A stretch of DNA of 64,000 bases from Chionis minor (Eukaryota; Chordata; Aves; Charadriiformes; Chionididae). Positions 24,437 to 36,866 of this stretch are shown here, in pieces. The DNA lies in the NCBI GenBank assembly GCA_013398295.1, contig VZSF01012080.1, forward strand, positions 682,001-746,000. The letters run 5' to 3'. The notes beneath the pieces were generated by a model that worked only from the letters and a program-made list of their open reading frames with translations, was not told the origin of the DNA and ran no database searches. How positions within the stretch are numbered: the stretch's first letter is position 1; every line of letters begins with the position of its first letter. A program made the translations under genes and the position numbers.

Positions 24437-26521
24437 CTAGCTGCAAAACTTAAGATCTGGTTATGTATTAATATTTCTCCAATATTGCGTGTTCCAATGC
24501 ATCTGCTATATTACCTCATTTGTAGTCAGAAAAATACTTTTTTATTAACAACTCATTCCTACTGCTTTCTTAAAAAGTTAAAAAGCTAAGCAAAAATGGC
24601 AATCAGGACACTTCAGTGTCAGGGAAGTCTTATTAAAAAATACTGTAGTCGGTAGGGATAATTATTATAATTCTAAGATGGGGCAAGGTGAGTGGAAATG
24701 GAAGTGACAGGAATGATAAATCTAAGCAAATGTGGCAGCACAGATAGAATCACTTGTTTTAAAGTAGGAGATTTAGCTATGATCTGTAAAGAGCAAGTTT
24801 ATATAAGCATAGTCACTTCTCAGGACAAGACTTAAGAAGGAAGTCTGACAGATAGCTAGGGGCTATGCTACAAAAGGCTTTTAACAAAAAATAACTTTAA
24901 GAATATAAAGTTAATCTACCACCTTCTAGGCAGCCAGCCTGAAAGACAGGAATGATGATTGAACAGTTTTTCAAGCCAGCATGCTATATTCTGTACTAGC
25001 TATAAAAACTACTGTAAAGCTGCCAACAGTCACCTCTGGCAAGAGGTTGTAATGCTCAAGCATTTTAGTTACACGCATGCATGTTTTTCTCACAAAGTCA
25101 TCAAGATATAAAAATAAGAATTTTGTGACTGAAAAAATTCCCCTCATCCATTTGAATACATAAGGTTTTCCATGACAGCTGACCACAATTCTGTTAGAAA
25201 ATATATTGTTGAAAAAGCCTGGATAACTGAAATGAAAAGACTTTGTACAGTTGAGTCAGTTTTGTTTTTTTTTAAAAGGTATTTGAAATAGATTTTTTTT
25301 ATATATTTATAAGCGGGAATTAAACTCAAAATAGGACAATTTAGCATTACTAAAATAAACATCTTCAATATTGGTGATATTTAGAATCTTTTTTCATAAA
25401 GATTCCTGAGGTTGTTTTACATCCATCTTGACTGTGAACAGGGAAATGTTTTGCTATTTCAAACTTCTGCAGACAAAGAAAAACATTTTCAAAATATATT
25501 TGAGATATGTCAGAAATAATGTCAAGAGTCTTAGTCAGACACCTACTTTACATGTCCCTTCTGTGTCCATGAAGGAATACTATCAGTAACTGAAGTACTG
25601 ATACGGAATAACTAACTGTAAATGATACTATGTTTCACAACTTTCAACATGTCCAACTAGTATCATCATGCAAACAAACTTCCATAGTTGAGAAAAAATT
25701 TGAAGGTTTAAGAGAAAGGGAGACCGAATCTCCTCCATGTCTGGGGGCAAACTTTAGCTTTTCTACTGATCAGAACATAATGAAATTGGACAGAAGACAG
25801 CTTCATTTGCATTTTGCAATTATGGTTTAAGGAACAGGAATTAATATCTTATTTCCTAAGGAAGAGCTATGGTCATAGTTCTTAAAAGCTACTGAGAAAT
25901 ATAACATGTCTCACACAGACAGCTGTTCCAATGCCAAGCAAGTTGGAAATCATATCAACTAGCAGTAGCTTCTCTTTGAAAGAGTAAAATCCGGAACTAC
26001 GTGGTACCAAAGACTGATATATTTTAGCCAAAAAGTGAGATTTGTAACTGACCATTATCAACAGAAACCTATGGCTTAAAAATCGTATATTTAAGTCATA
26101 TATCACATGGATTGTTTCCCATCAGATTATAAATACATTATAGTAATGTGATGCACAACTTGTATACATTTACATCAAAGATGAACGTGAAAATTCACTG
26201 GTTAAGACTGCCTTTTCCCTTTAATATATTGCTGGGGATTTTATTGCAGCACATGCTATAGAAGGCATAAGACTGGGCATTTCAGGTTTTCATTATTTTT
26301 TTTTTTTTCTTTGACTTTAAGCTTTACAGTATTCCCTAGAACTAGGCCATTATTTTTTTTAAACACTTTATGGATTAATTGTTAGGATAGACAAATCCTT
26401 GGACCTGTAAAATGCCAATTCAGTGTAAAATGTCTCTGCCTGTCTGACTTTGTTTCCTACTTTTCTACTCCTTAACTCAGATATTTTGAATACATTTCTT
26501 CCAATTTATTCGTCAGGCATT
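24437..26521. other. Intron sequence with nothing recognised
   Basis: This is AT-rich with short T-runs. No gene or repeat family is recognised. Confidence 0.5.
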
Positions 26522-26565
26522 TTATCTTTCCCGATTTCATGATTACATGAAATCGGGAAAGATAA
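26522..26565. repeat. Perfect inverted repeat (20-bp arms, 4-nt loop)
   Basis: Left arm TTATCTTTCCCGATTTCATG (26522-26541), spacer ATTA (26542-26545), and a right arm (26546-26565) that is its exact reverse complement. There are no mismatches, and pairing stops at both ends. In AT-rich intron such a perfect 20-bp stem is far outside chance expectation. It is too short for a typical animal pre-miRNA. A template-switch event during replication is a plausible origin. Confidence 0.95.
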
Positions 26566-27247
26566 CGTGGTTGACAAATGATATGTGAATCCACAAATTA
26601 AGAACTGCTTACTTAGTAGGAGCATTCTGTCTGATCAAAACGAGTAGCTTCACTGCTTATTTTAGTTTTCAGATATTTTGTACAGTATTTTACATTTTCT
26701 CAGCACAGTCAATGTAAAATTGTAACTGAAAATATTGTAACTGAAGTATTTTCACTTTTAAGATGGGCCATATCTGCTTGCCAGTTCAGAGCACAAACTG
26801 CTGTGGAGAAGGGGGATATATAGTATTGTATGTTGAAACAAATTGCAGTTCCTTTGTTTCTTTCCTAAAATAAGTATATCATATTTTCTTTGGAAAGTAC
26901 AGAATACTTGCAAATTGAACAGAACTCATCTACTAGGTGTGCGGCACTATGCTGAAATTGTAACCAGGTTCTCTTGTGGTTCAGGATTTTCTGTATGATT
27001 TAAACACGAGGCTTAGAAAAAATAATAAAATGATGTGATGGATGTGAGACAAGCTTAGGAACTGCAGCATTGAACTGACACCCAACTCTCCTTTTGTACC
27101 ACTGTTTAGCTGTGCTTCTTCTAAATAGCACAGTTTAATAAAACACAAATATACATGGAATCATAGAATTGTTTAGGTTGGAAAAGACCTTTAAGATCAT
27201 TGACTACAAGCATTAACCTAGCACTGCCAAGTCCACCTCTAAACCAT

Positions 27248-27820
27248 CTACACTTCTTTTAAGTACCTCTGGGACCATGACTCAACAACTTCCCTGGGCA
27301 GCCTGTTCCAGTGCCTGTTAACCCTTTCTGTGAAGAAATTTTTCCTAATAGCCAATCTAAATGTCCCTGGGCCCAACTTGAGGCCATTTCCTCTCGTCCT
27401 GTCCCTTGCTACTTGGGAGAAGAGATTGATCCCCACCTCGCTACAACCTCCTTTCAGGTAGCTGTAGAGAGCAATAAGGTCTCCCCTCAGCCTCCTTTTC
27501 TCCAGGCTAAATGACTGCACTTCCCTCAGCCACTCCTTGTAAGACTTGTGCTCTAGACCCCTCACCAGCTTTGTTGTCCTTCTCTGGACACACTCCAGAA
27601 TCCCAATGTCTCTCTTGTAATGAGGGGCCCAAAACGGAACACAGTATTCAAGGTGGGGCGTCACCAGTGCTGAGTACAGGGGGACAATCACTTCCCTAGT
27701 CCTGCTGGCCACACTATTCCTGATACAGACCGGGATGCTGTTGGCCTTCTTGGCCACCTGGGCACACTGCTGGCTCTTGTTCAGCCAGCTGTTGACCAAC
27801 ACCCCCAGGTCCTTTTCCAC
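27248..27820 (-). pseudogene. CR1 ORF2 C-terminal fragment (end of reverse transcriptase)
   Basis: An uninterrupted 190-codon frame begins at an internal methionine ([20 protein letters not shown]) and ends at its stop about 90 bp before the CR1 3' tail. It contains motifs of the C-terminal part of CR1 and L2-type reverse transcriptases: [49 protein letters not shown] and [10 protein letters not shown]. The catalytic palm motif (YxDD) and the endonuclease lie upstream and are missing, so the fragment cannot act on its own. The start codon is simply the first methionine after truncation, not a true start. A second frame at 27842-28177 repeats the N-terminal 107 residues and runs into the N. 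It is a product of the assembly duplication. Confidence 0.9.
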
Positions 27821-27853
27821 TGGGCAGCAGAAACCATAGTATCAAACAAGGGC
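27498..27853. repeat. 356-bp direct repeat, first copy (probable assembly duplication)
   Basis: The copy runs from TTCTCCAGGC to CAAACAAGGGC and is identical by reading to 27855-28210 (offset 357). It includes about 25 bp of unique sequence beyond the CR1 5' truncation point, which a biological CR1 duplication would not be expected to carry in exactly this way. Confidence 0.93.
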
Positions 27854-27854
27854 N
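27854..27854. other. Assembly gap (single N)
   Basis: This is the only ambiguous base noticed in the window. It lies exactly between the two identical 356-bp copies, which indicates a contig join whose true size is unknown, or an overlap that was not merged. Confidence 0.97.
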
Positions 27855-28210
27855 TTCTCCAGGCTAAATGACTGCACTTCCCTCAGCCACTCCTTGTAAG
27901 ACTTGTGCTCTAGACCCCTCACCAGCTTTGTTGTCCTTCTCTGGACACACTCCAGAATCCCAATGTCTCTCTTGTAATGAGGGGCCCAAAACGGAACACA
28001 GTATTCAAGGTGGGGCGTCACCAGTGCTGAGTACAGGGGGACAATCACTTCCCTAGTCCTGCTGGCCACACTATTCCTGATACAGACCGGGATGCTGTTG
28101 GCCTTCTTGGCCACCTGGGCACACTGCTGGCTCTTGTTCAGCCAGCTGTTGACCAACACCCCCAGGTCCTTTTCCACTGGGCAGCAGAAACCATAGTATC
28201 AAACAAGGGC
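27855..28210. repeat. 356-bp direct repeat, second copy (probable assembly duplication)
   Basis: It is identical to 27498-27853 and continues into unique sequence (GAAACAGC at 28211). The first copy is joined to the left flank and this one to the right flank, as expected for two overlapping contig ends. Confidence 0.93.
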
Positions 28211-28562
28211 GAAACAGCTACAGTCATTCAAATTATTATTTTTTTTTTAAATTTGCACATCGGAGGGATTGTTTTGGAAGTCACAAACTAAGGCTTCTGC
28301 GTAACATTTTCAGTATTTCACTTGCTGTGGTATCTATTACAAAATAATGATTATGACATTTTACACAGGAATTATGAAAGCCATGAAACAAGTGATTGTA
28401 ATTTCTAGTTGAGTTCCCTATTCAGTATACATGTAAACGTAGTCATATTGTTTATACCAGAGAAACTGTACCATCTCGCTTTGAAAAATGTGGTGACTTC
28501 TCCTTCCCGTCCCTCCGGAATTCATTGCTGAAGTCAGTTTACTTAACTAGAATTTGGTTTCA

Positions 28563-28715
28563 TTCTTTTGGCTCTGCAAATACTCTGTTATTGTGGGGCA
28601 ATAATATCCCAGCTGTACAGGAGGAATATATACTAAACACAAACATTGTATTCAAGTAGAGGACTATAAGTGATGACTGAAAACCCATTATCCTTGCAGT
28701 GTTTTGCCATTTGCC
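28563..28715 (+). repeat. Unclassified dispersed repeat, copy D
   Basis: This is the partner of copy C at 21381-21525, about 7.2 kb away and in the same orientation. The separation and the lack of matching flanks favour two members of an old interspersed family over a local duplication. Confidence 0.6.
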
Positions 28716-29159
28716 AGGTTTGCACCTGCATGTACTTGTTTGAATTATCACTACGTTATTATCAGCATCTCAGTCTTTTAGGTGGGGAATGCACCTAATG
28801 GTCTGGAAAATTATTTCAATGTTTCTCAACAGCTGTATGTGAGAATGTTGTGTGTGCTACAGTTAACACTTGTCAGTTAACACTGCTGTGAAAAGGGTGG
28901 GATACAGTTATAACTGGCACACTGCAAAATAAGATCAAATTAGCCTTTGTTCTCATTAAATCATTAAAAAAAAGAGGATAGTACTATCCTACAGTAGCAT
29001 GTTTGCACGTAAATTTCTTATTAAGATATTTTTCTTAAACTTGGGTTCTAATTATAAATGAAGTAACTGAATCTCTGCTAAATAAAAAATAAAAAATTAA
29101 AATGTAATAAATAATATATTTATAGACAGTGGTATGTATTCTGGCCTATCTGTCTCTCA

Positions 29160-29400
29160 CTAAATTTTATTGTTATAGAAAATAGAAGAAGCAGCAATGA
29201 ATTTGTACTCTACCTAGAAAGATTTGGACTAGTCTTTAAGGCAAATTGTGATCAGATTGTTAAAGGATTGGAATAGATTGCCTGGTTAAGAAATGCCAAC
29301 TTTCTTAATGGATGTCTTTAAAATCTGTTAGACAAACGTGTTGATAATGTTTCAAATATAGTTTATCCTTCCTTAGGACAGGAAGACTTGTTTCTCTGTG
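29160..29400 (+). mobile_element. Old CR1 LINE fragment, + orientation
   Basis: Sense landmarks of the CR1 ORF2 end are present: GGATTGGAATAGATTGCCTGG (29264), then ATGGATGTCTTTAAAATCTG and GTTAGACAAACGTGTTGATA (29329). It is diverged, has no open frame and no intact octamer tail. The 5' boundary is uncertain. Confidence 0.7.
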
Positions 29401-32400
29401 ATTGCTTTATACTTGGGCAGGTCCATTTATGGCATTAAGACTTGGTGTTTGAAACTGATATTCTTGTAGATTGTATCCATGTAGAGATTAAAGAATAATT
29501 CAGCCTGGTAAATGTGCTGGAGGGGGGATGATAGAGGCTATACTATTTTCATTGCTGCTGCAGTGATTATCATGTTGCAATACTCACTTCTTAGCTCATA
29601 GGAAAAGTGAAATGATTTTTTTTTTTCCTGGAAAATGTATTCTGTTTCTGTAAAAAATGTGAAATTCGAACTTTTCTATTTTTAAAACCTGTTACATAGC
29701 AGAACATCTGTTACATAGCACAAAAGCTAACCCAGAGCTGTTGAGGTGACTGAATTGAGTGTTCTTTTGAGATGCAGGATTAGCCTAGCCTGGAATGAAC
29801 ATGCTTTGCTCCTGAGCTGCCTTTGGATGAATGAGCTGAATGGATTGCTGGGAAAGTAGGTAAAGAACAAAACATGGAAACACTAGGAGACAGTAAAAAT
29901 AGAGTTCACTCAGTGGAGGAATGGGTCTCATGTTTTCATCTGACGTTTTCAGAAATACATATTCATCTGTGTCAGATACCTACATATACAAACTGTAGTG
30001 TCTCTGAGCATGGTCAGTAAGATCATCACCTTTAGGATGCATCAAACTATGGAACATGTGAAGACTAAATTTACAGTGGAAGGTCTCTTTACTCCCTGAA
30101 TGCATGAAACTGGCTGTGTAGATACTTATTCTCTGTGTAGCACATCTGTAGTAAATACAGAGAGGGATGTATGGGACATCCCGTTGGAAGCATCAGCTGG
30201 TTAGATTTGCTGTGTATCTGGAAAACACACGGAATTCTTAAAGCTTGTCTGGATAAAATTTCAGATAGGTATGCAGAACACACCTGCAAAAAAACCAGGA
30301 TGGATGGCAGCCCTGATTAGAAATCTATTCCTTTATGGTTTAGTCCTGCAGCATTGTTTTCATTGTAAGTTTCTTATTTATGTTAATCTGAAAAATGCAG
30401 GCTAGAATATCATATGATAAACATGTTCCTTTCACGACCCTTCTTTCCACAATTCAACACACACACACATGTGCCTACACAGTGTGAAGGGAGCATGGAA
30501 TATCCTTCTCGTATTTTCTTTCCCTCTTCCTTTGTTTGGATGAATCCTTCTTTTTGGATGAGTTACTGGTAGCTCTTGCATTGTATGCTATACCCAGTAT
30601 TCCTGTTGCTCAAAGAGGGTCATTGTACTAAGCTCACTGTATTGTTTATAAGCAGGCAAGTGAGAACATCACCATGCTGCGAAATAAGATAGGTAATCAC
30701 AGAAGAGAACAAACAAGAAAAAGTAGTCCTTTTAACAATGCAGAAATATTCACAGTTGTTGATCTGGTGCAGTGTTTAAATACTCTAAATGAGTTCTTAC
30801 ATGAAGAAAAATCTATACTAAAGTGTTGCAGAATATTTCAGTGGCTTTCTTGAGATGTGCTGTGTTCCTGAAGCTGTTCACAGGTGACCCTCTATTATTT
30901 AGAATTGTTCAGAGTAAAACTGAAGGACATTGAAAGTTGGTAGAAATTCTTAAGCATTTACATAAGCACTTCTAGAACATCAGAAAGCATCATTTCATTG
31001 GTACTGTCCATTAAAATATATGCATAGTATAATGAAGTTTTGCTTTTTTTTTCCATTTTGCACCATTAAAAACAGATTGTATTTCCTCCAGAGAAACTGT
31101 AGCCTTAATAATGAGGTGCAAGTCAAAAAACTGTTGCGCAAGTCTGTTGCGTAGCTTTCAGACTTAAAGTTGTAACTGCAGGACTGGCAGTTTAAAAAAA
31201 AAAAATTACTGAAAGAAAAAGAATATAGAAGTTGTTGACACAGTTCTATGATACAGATTTTCTGAAGTCCCTCTCCAAAGGAGTAGATTATGTCTGTGTG
31301 GAGGACTTGTCAAGCAGGTCTCAGTTTGCCTTCAAGTGTGCATGCTTGCATTTTATGCTATTTAGTTCCTGCAGTGCTATACCAAGCCTTGTCAGACAGT
31401 GTGACTACACCAGTTATCAATCTTTTCCTAACCATTTCAGCAATTAGTTCTGAAGACTTTTAAAAATAAAATTACAGAACAGGCATCTTTACATTACAAT
31501 CTTTCTGAATGATCTAGATTATTTTCTACGTTTCATGTTGGGGGTTCTCTTTTGATGTCCAGCTGTTGGGAATTGTGCTTGTTCTCCAAGTACACAGTGA
31601 GAAATTATAAGATTGGCATGCTTTTGCATAAGAAGTTAGTGTTTAATATTCGAGACCACAATGGTCCTTCCATGGAGAGCAATCTTCAGAGGCTGATAAT
31701 CTTCACATTATTACGTTCTGCAATGGCGATAGCTGGACAATCAGAACACAGTTGTCAGGACATGTAAGGCTGGAAATAGCTAACGGGAAGATTCACTAGG
31801 GCTCTCAAACATTTCTGAAAGCAGAACTAGAAGTTTGGGCTGGTGATTACACAGGAGTACCAGTAGAATAGTTTGTGTGTGTAACTTTGACTTTTTTGGA
31901 AACTGATAGCCATGCCTCTGCAGGTAATCAGGAAATGTTCTTTTACTTCAGGTTTCAGTCCTCCATAGCACAACATGGAGAAACAAGACTCCAGTCTGTG
32001 GGTCACTGTTCGTGGAAGGACTGAAATAAAGCTGTGGAATTCAGCCTTTAAGATATTATATGCAGATCAAGAAAAATTCAAACTCTTTTTTGGCATTTGA
32101 GAGAAGGTTAATTTCTTCATATACTTTTTTATTGTTCACTTAGTATGTCCCTTTGAATATTGCACTCGGTAAACTCAGTAAACAGATCTATAACTACCAA
32201 GATGCTCTTTGTGCCATTATAGAATATAGATTTGATTCATAAATCCCAGGTGCTGACAAGTCAGTCTTAAATTTTAATTGCTTTGTAATAACAGTAGTCT
32301 CACAACGGAAAATAAAAAATTCCATTTTGACAGATTTATGAAAATTTATGGTTTTTGTGCAAGACTGTCACACACAGACGTGTCTTCAGTCCTTTGCTAG

Positions 32401-35400
32401 AAATAGCTTTTAAAAAGGTCTAGGAATGCATATGTGGAATTGGGATGACTTTTAAAAAGGTTCCTTCTATGTTAGATATGTAAAGCTCAAATAAAGAGTG
32501 AGAACTTGTAAAATAGATAGAGCAACAACCACAGATTTTGCAAGGGAAGACATTGTGTGTCTCTGGCTGTAGTGTAGCACTTCTGAAATCAAGATGTAAT
32601 GGTATTCCATGTATGAACTGCAGCAGTCACACTCTGAGCAGCAGCTTGCTATAGCTTGAAAATACATAGGGAGAATAACTATGGGTCAAAGGGTTTGTTC
32701 TGGAGTCAGCTGCCCAGGGCTGCTTTCTAATCTTCACTGAGTATTTGCTGTGCATCATGAGTGTACTGCGCCTAAATACTGGAAGGAACTCTGGTCCAGA
32801 AGCACATGCAGCAAATAGTTCATCTAGTGCTCTGTGAAGCGCTAGGTGTGCGTCCTGGGCATCCATTCAGTCCCCAGGACAGGGGAGTCCCAGTTTATGA
32901 TTCTCACCTAGCATGGATGGGAAAGATGGACTGACTGCCAAATGATAGGCCACCACTGGTCTGTTTGGGCTGTAATCCTAAATGTACTGCTAACCATTTT
33001 GTCAATATTGTTTATGCAGTCATGAATTGTCAATAGTTAAGGTGTGGTAACATTATCCAAGATATGACATAATAAATGATGGAACCCCTATTTCTTTCAT
33101 TTTCTACTGTAGGGTTTAGCAAGGGTAATCACTTTCCACTGTTTTACACAGCAACACTGAATTTTTAAACAAGTCATCTGTATTCTTCTGAAAATAGTTT
33201 TTTTGGATACAAGAAACTAATGGTGAAGTCAATAGTTTGCAATACCATTGCCCAGAGTTAGGTGTGATTTCTCAGGGATAACTAGGAACAGTTAATTGCA
33301 GGCCATGTTTTTAAAATGACTCTTCTCAAGCATGTATGTTTGAAAATTACACCTTTTATCTATATTGTCTTGCTATTGCATAAAGAAATTATTTTGCTGG
33401 GTTTTTTTGTTTGGGGTTTGGGGATTTTTTCAGACCAAGAATAGAAGATTTAATGCTTTGAGGCAGCTTTTAGAAACTTTTAATATCTTGTTCTTGAAAA
33501 GAAAAATTAATTTGTTCAAAGCAAAACGATAAGTTGTGTCCTTTACAAACTATATATGTGTAAACCATTAAATTATCTTAAGATTCTGAGGATATAGGTC
33601 ATTGTCCATTTGATAAATGATGTCTTTTAAAAAGGGTAATAAAAGTCTGTTCTCCAATCTTTCTGTAAATGGCTTCTGCAACACAGTCCATAAAAAACAC
33701 TAAGTGATATTCTATCACTGTAATGGATCACCATGCAAAAATTTTATGCATGTCAAAATATGTTTTTAAAGGTTTACTGTTCAGACTCCAACAATCAGAA
33801 TACAACCTTTTACTAAGTCTTTGAAAGTATTAAGAATTTATTAGGGTAGTATATCCTCTGAGGTGAATCTGGCAATTGTCCTATATACAGAAAAATGTTC
33901 TTCAGTAAAAGTGACTTTTACAAGTGCACAAGAACTTCTCGTCAAAATTAAGAAGATACTGACATAAATGGGCAACCTCTACTGGCGCTAAAGCAGCTAC
34001 TATGCACCATTGCCACTTTCTGGTCAATTATATATTGGAAGTTATGTTTTCTAACATAACCAGCAGGGCTACTCAAATACAGCAGAAAATAGCCATCTCA
34101 TTCAAATATGAAATACCTTAAAATACACATGCTTCATTTTAATTTTCCTTTCCTGAGAGTTACAACAACAAAGTTTTGAAAATTACTGTATTAGTTTCAG
34201 GAAACACATTGTTCTTTACAGGTATTTAATGACTTACACCTATTTAATTTTAAATGTTTGAGTTAATTTACAAGAGCTGATCTTTAGGGGTCAAAATTTT
34301 CTTTCAGTTACGCTCCTACTGTTGGTTTACTTACAGCTTATGTCAGAAGATGCAGTTCCAAATTTCTCCACCAGAGTTTCATTAGCAGAAATACACTGCT
34401 TGTAAAGTCTCTTTCTATAATTATTGCTTGTGGTATGTTGGAGAACCAGTCTGTGCCTGTAGCAGATAACAGGCTTCACTTTTATGCTGGGCTTTCTCCA
34501 GTAGGACAAGATGGTAAAAGGCTCTGGACAGTCTAAAATTTAAACATGAAAGAAAATGTGTATTGAAAGTAGAGGTAGGGAGATTTGAATTGAATTGCCT
34601 CTTCTTAAGAGGAAGCAAATGGCCCACATAGGCATGCAGTCTGTGTTTCCTGTTCCTGATCTTAACACACAGATTTATTTATACAATTTATTTTTCAGGT
34701 GTGATTTTAGAAACATTATGGTAAAAAAACTCTAATTATTGGCCACATTCTCAAGAGCTGTACCAGCAACCTTGGTCATGTAAGACAGTCTTCCCTGATT
34801 CGAGCTCCCCTTACAATTAACACCTGCAGAGTGAAAACTCATCAACCAGATTGACAACTTAGTCCTCCCTAATCATGGTAAGAAGCTTTTTGCCTAAAAA
34901 TAAAAGATAAGATTCTTTACCAATGTAAATCAGCATAGCTTCATTATCTTTCTTTGAAGTATGTGGATTTATACCAGATACAAATCACCAATGTAAGCTC
35001 CTGCTCACCTTCATCACATATGTACTTAAAGAAGATCTTAAGAAGAGTGGACAGGAAAAACACTAAACGGTTCCAAACATGGCAAGCCATAATTGCTGCA
35101 TTTTCTGCACAGGAAAAGCTCCTGTCCACTCTGATTAGGATTCCCTATGGCTGGCCCAATACCAGGGACTTTTATAGGTTTTTGCCTTGTACATGAGATG
35201 AAATGCTCTTTTTATGTTTACATATCAGTTACCATATATGTAGGTACATGTAAAATGCTTTAGGTATCCTGTTTCTTATTACCTCAGGTCATTCTAGAGA
35301 TTTAGAACTACACATACAGAGAAATGCTTGCTATTGTAGATTAAATTTAGAGGAAAGACTTCCTCCACAGGCACAGACAACGAAAACACCAGAAAATAAT

Positions 35401-36827
35401 AAGTTTCTGTGTTTCATTTGGTTTAAGAAAAATGGTGAAAGAAATTCAGAGTGAAAACTGGTAAACCGCTTTGAATCTTTGTTTTATCTTGTCATAAGAA
35501 TTAGAAATTAAGGACTTTTACATAGCCTGTGAGGTAGTGCTCAAGAACAATTAAGTCAAGAATAATAATTTAGCCTTGGGATAGGTACTTAAACAAAGTG
35601 AAGAACTGGGTTTTAAATAGGCAGCCTACTTCCTTATGCACTTTTAAAAGCACTCTTACTCCTCCTAAATGTTAGCAGAAGAGTGAAATATGTATTTTTT
35701 TGGCATTCATATTCAAAAGGTACAGTAATTGTCTAATTTAAAGTCAACTGTGTTAAGGAAGGCAGCCTTATTTGGTTTTATCAAAAATGTATTTTTTAGT
35801 GTTCATTTCGCAGCTTCATTTGAGTAAGTTTGAATGAACCTTCACACCATTACTTAGAACATACATTTGTTAAACAATCGTTGTCTCTGTACCAAACTGT
35901 AAATCAACATAGTCCTATTATCTTTTGTCTATGTTATCCTATGATTTTTAATGTGTAATTGAGACCATAGAAATAATTTTAGAAAATTTTATGTCCTTTA
36001 GAAAGAGGAGAGGGTATTGAAGTCCACTCTTTTGATTCTTTACAGGCCCACATAAACCAAGTATTTGAACTTGATAGAATGCTACAGAAGGCAAAAAGTT
36101 CTATAAAACTGCTGTTGGTTTGTTTTAACAACCTGTGTAGATGACAAATTAATTATCCTGACAAATAAACTAATTGAAAATATTTTTTAGGAAAACCTTA
36201 TTTAAAAAAAGCTAGGTGGAATTTTGCAAGCATTTTTATTTCATTTTTTTAATTTTACATTTTTGCAATATTTCTATCTGTAAAAAATCTGTATTTCAAC
36301 TCTTCATCTTTGGTCATGCAGTTTTTCAATATTTTCTTTCAATAATATCCTAAAATGTTTTGCCATGCCATTCTAGTCAATAAAAAATTCCCTGTGGAAA
36401 TTTAGCATATTTAAACAGCTAATGATGATTCAGTGCAGGTTTGAAATATTACAGTATGTTATGTTGCCAATGCATAGACAAATTGTATAAAAGTTTGAGA
36501 CACTTGAAAGATCCCAGTTACGCAGTCTCACTTAGTCTTTAATCAAATTTGTGTGGTTTAGTTTATCTAAACTGCACTTAAGCACATTTGTACATTTGTT
36601 ATGCAACTATATAAATATTGTGCTCATCAGAAAAGGTCATGTAGATTACTGTAGTTTATTAAGCTTGTTGCTGATTGATCAAGGAAATCAAGTTCTAAGT
36701 TGATAGGTTTCCTTGTTTTCTCAATGAAAATTGGAAACTTGAAAGTATAAAACAAAGTCTATTCTTGCATTTTTCTGTGATTATAGGTGAGAATGGTATC
36801 TAGGAAGAGGAAAAGGAAAGAAGATCT

Positions 36828-36866
36828 GTTTTGGTTTTTTGGTTTTTTGGTTTTTTTCCTTTTTTA
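36828..36866 (+). repeat. GGTTTTTT simple repeat
   Basis: About four degenerate 8-base units of GGTTTTTT are followed by a T-rich tail. Confidence 0.85.

Larger units (their letters stand above)
27157..28185 (-). mobile_element. CR1 LINE, relatively young, minus orientation, 5'-truncated (assembled length inflated)
   Basis: The 3' end lies at low coordinates. Antisense, it finishes with ATTCTATG-type units (CATAGAATT at 27163 on +). Upstream comes the CR1 3' region (TTGGAAAAGACCTTTAAGATC at 27178) and the end of the reverse transcriptase reading frame. The element breaks off after the block CCAGGTCCTTTTCCACTGGG (27806-27825), so it is 5'-truncated, as most CR1 copies are. It appears about 357 bp too long because of the duplication around the N at 27854. 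If that is collapsed, the copy is about 670 bp. The long intact frame suggests it is much younger than the other CR1 pieces here. Confidence 0.93.

Noticed and set aside
27842..28177. Second reverse transcriptase frame, read as a tandem CR1 or a real gene duplication
   Set aside because: It is an exact copy of the first and runs into the N at 27854. An assembly overlap explains it.
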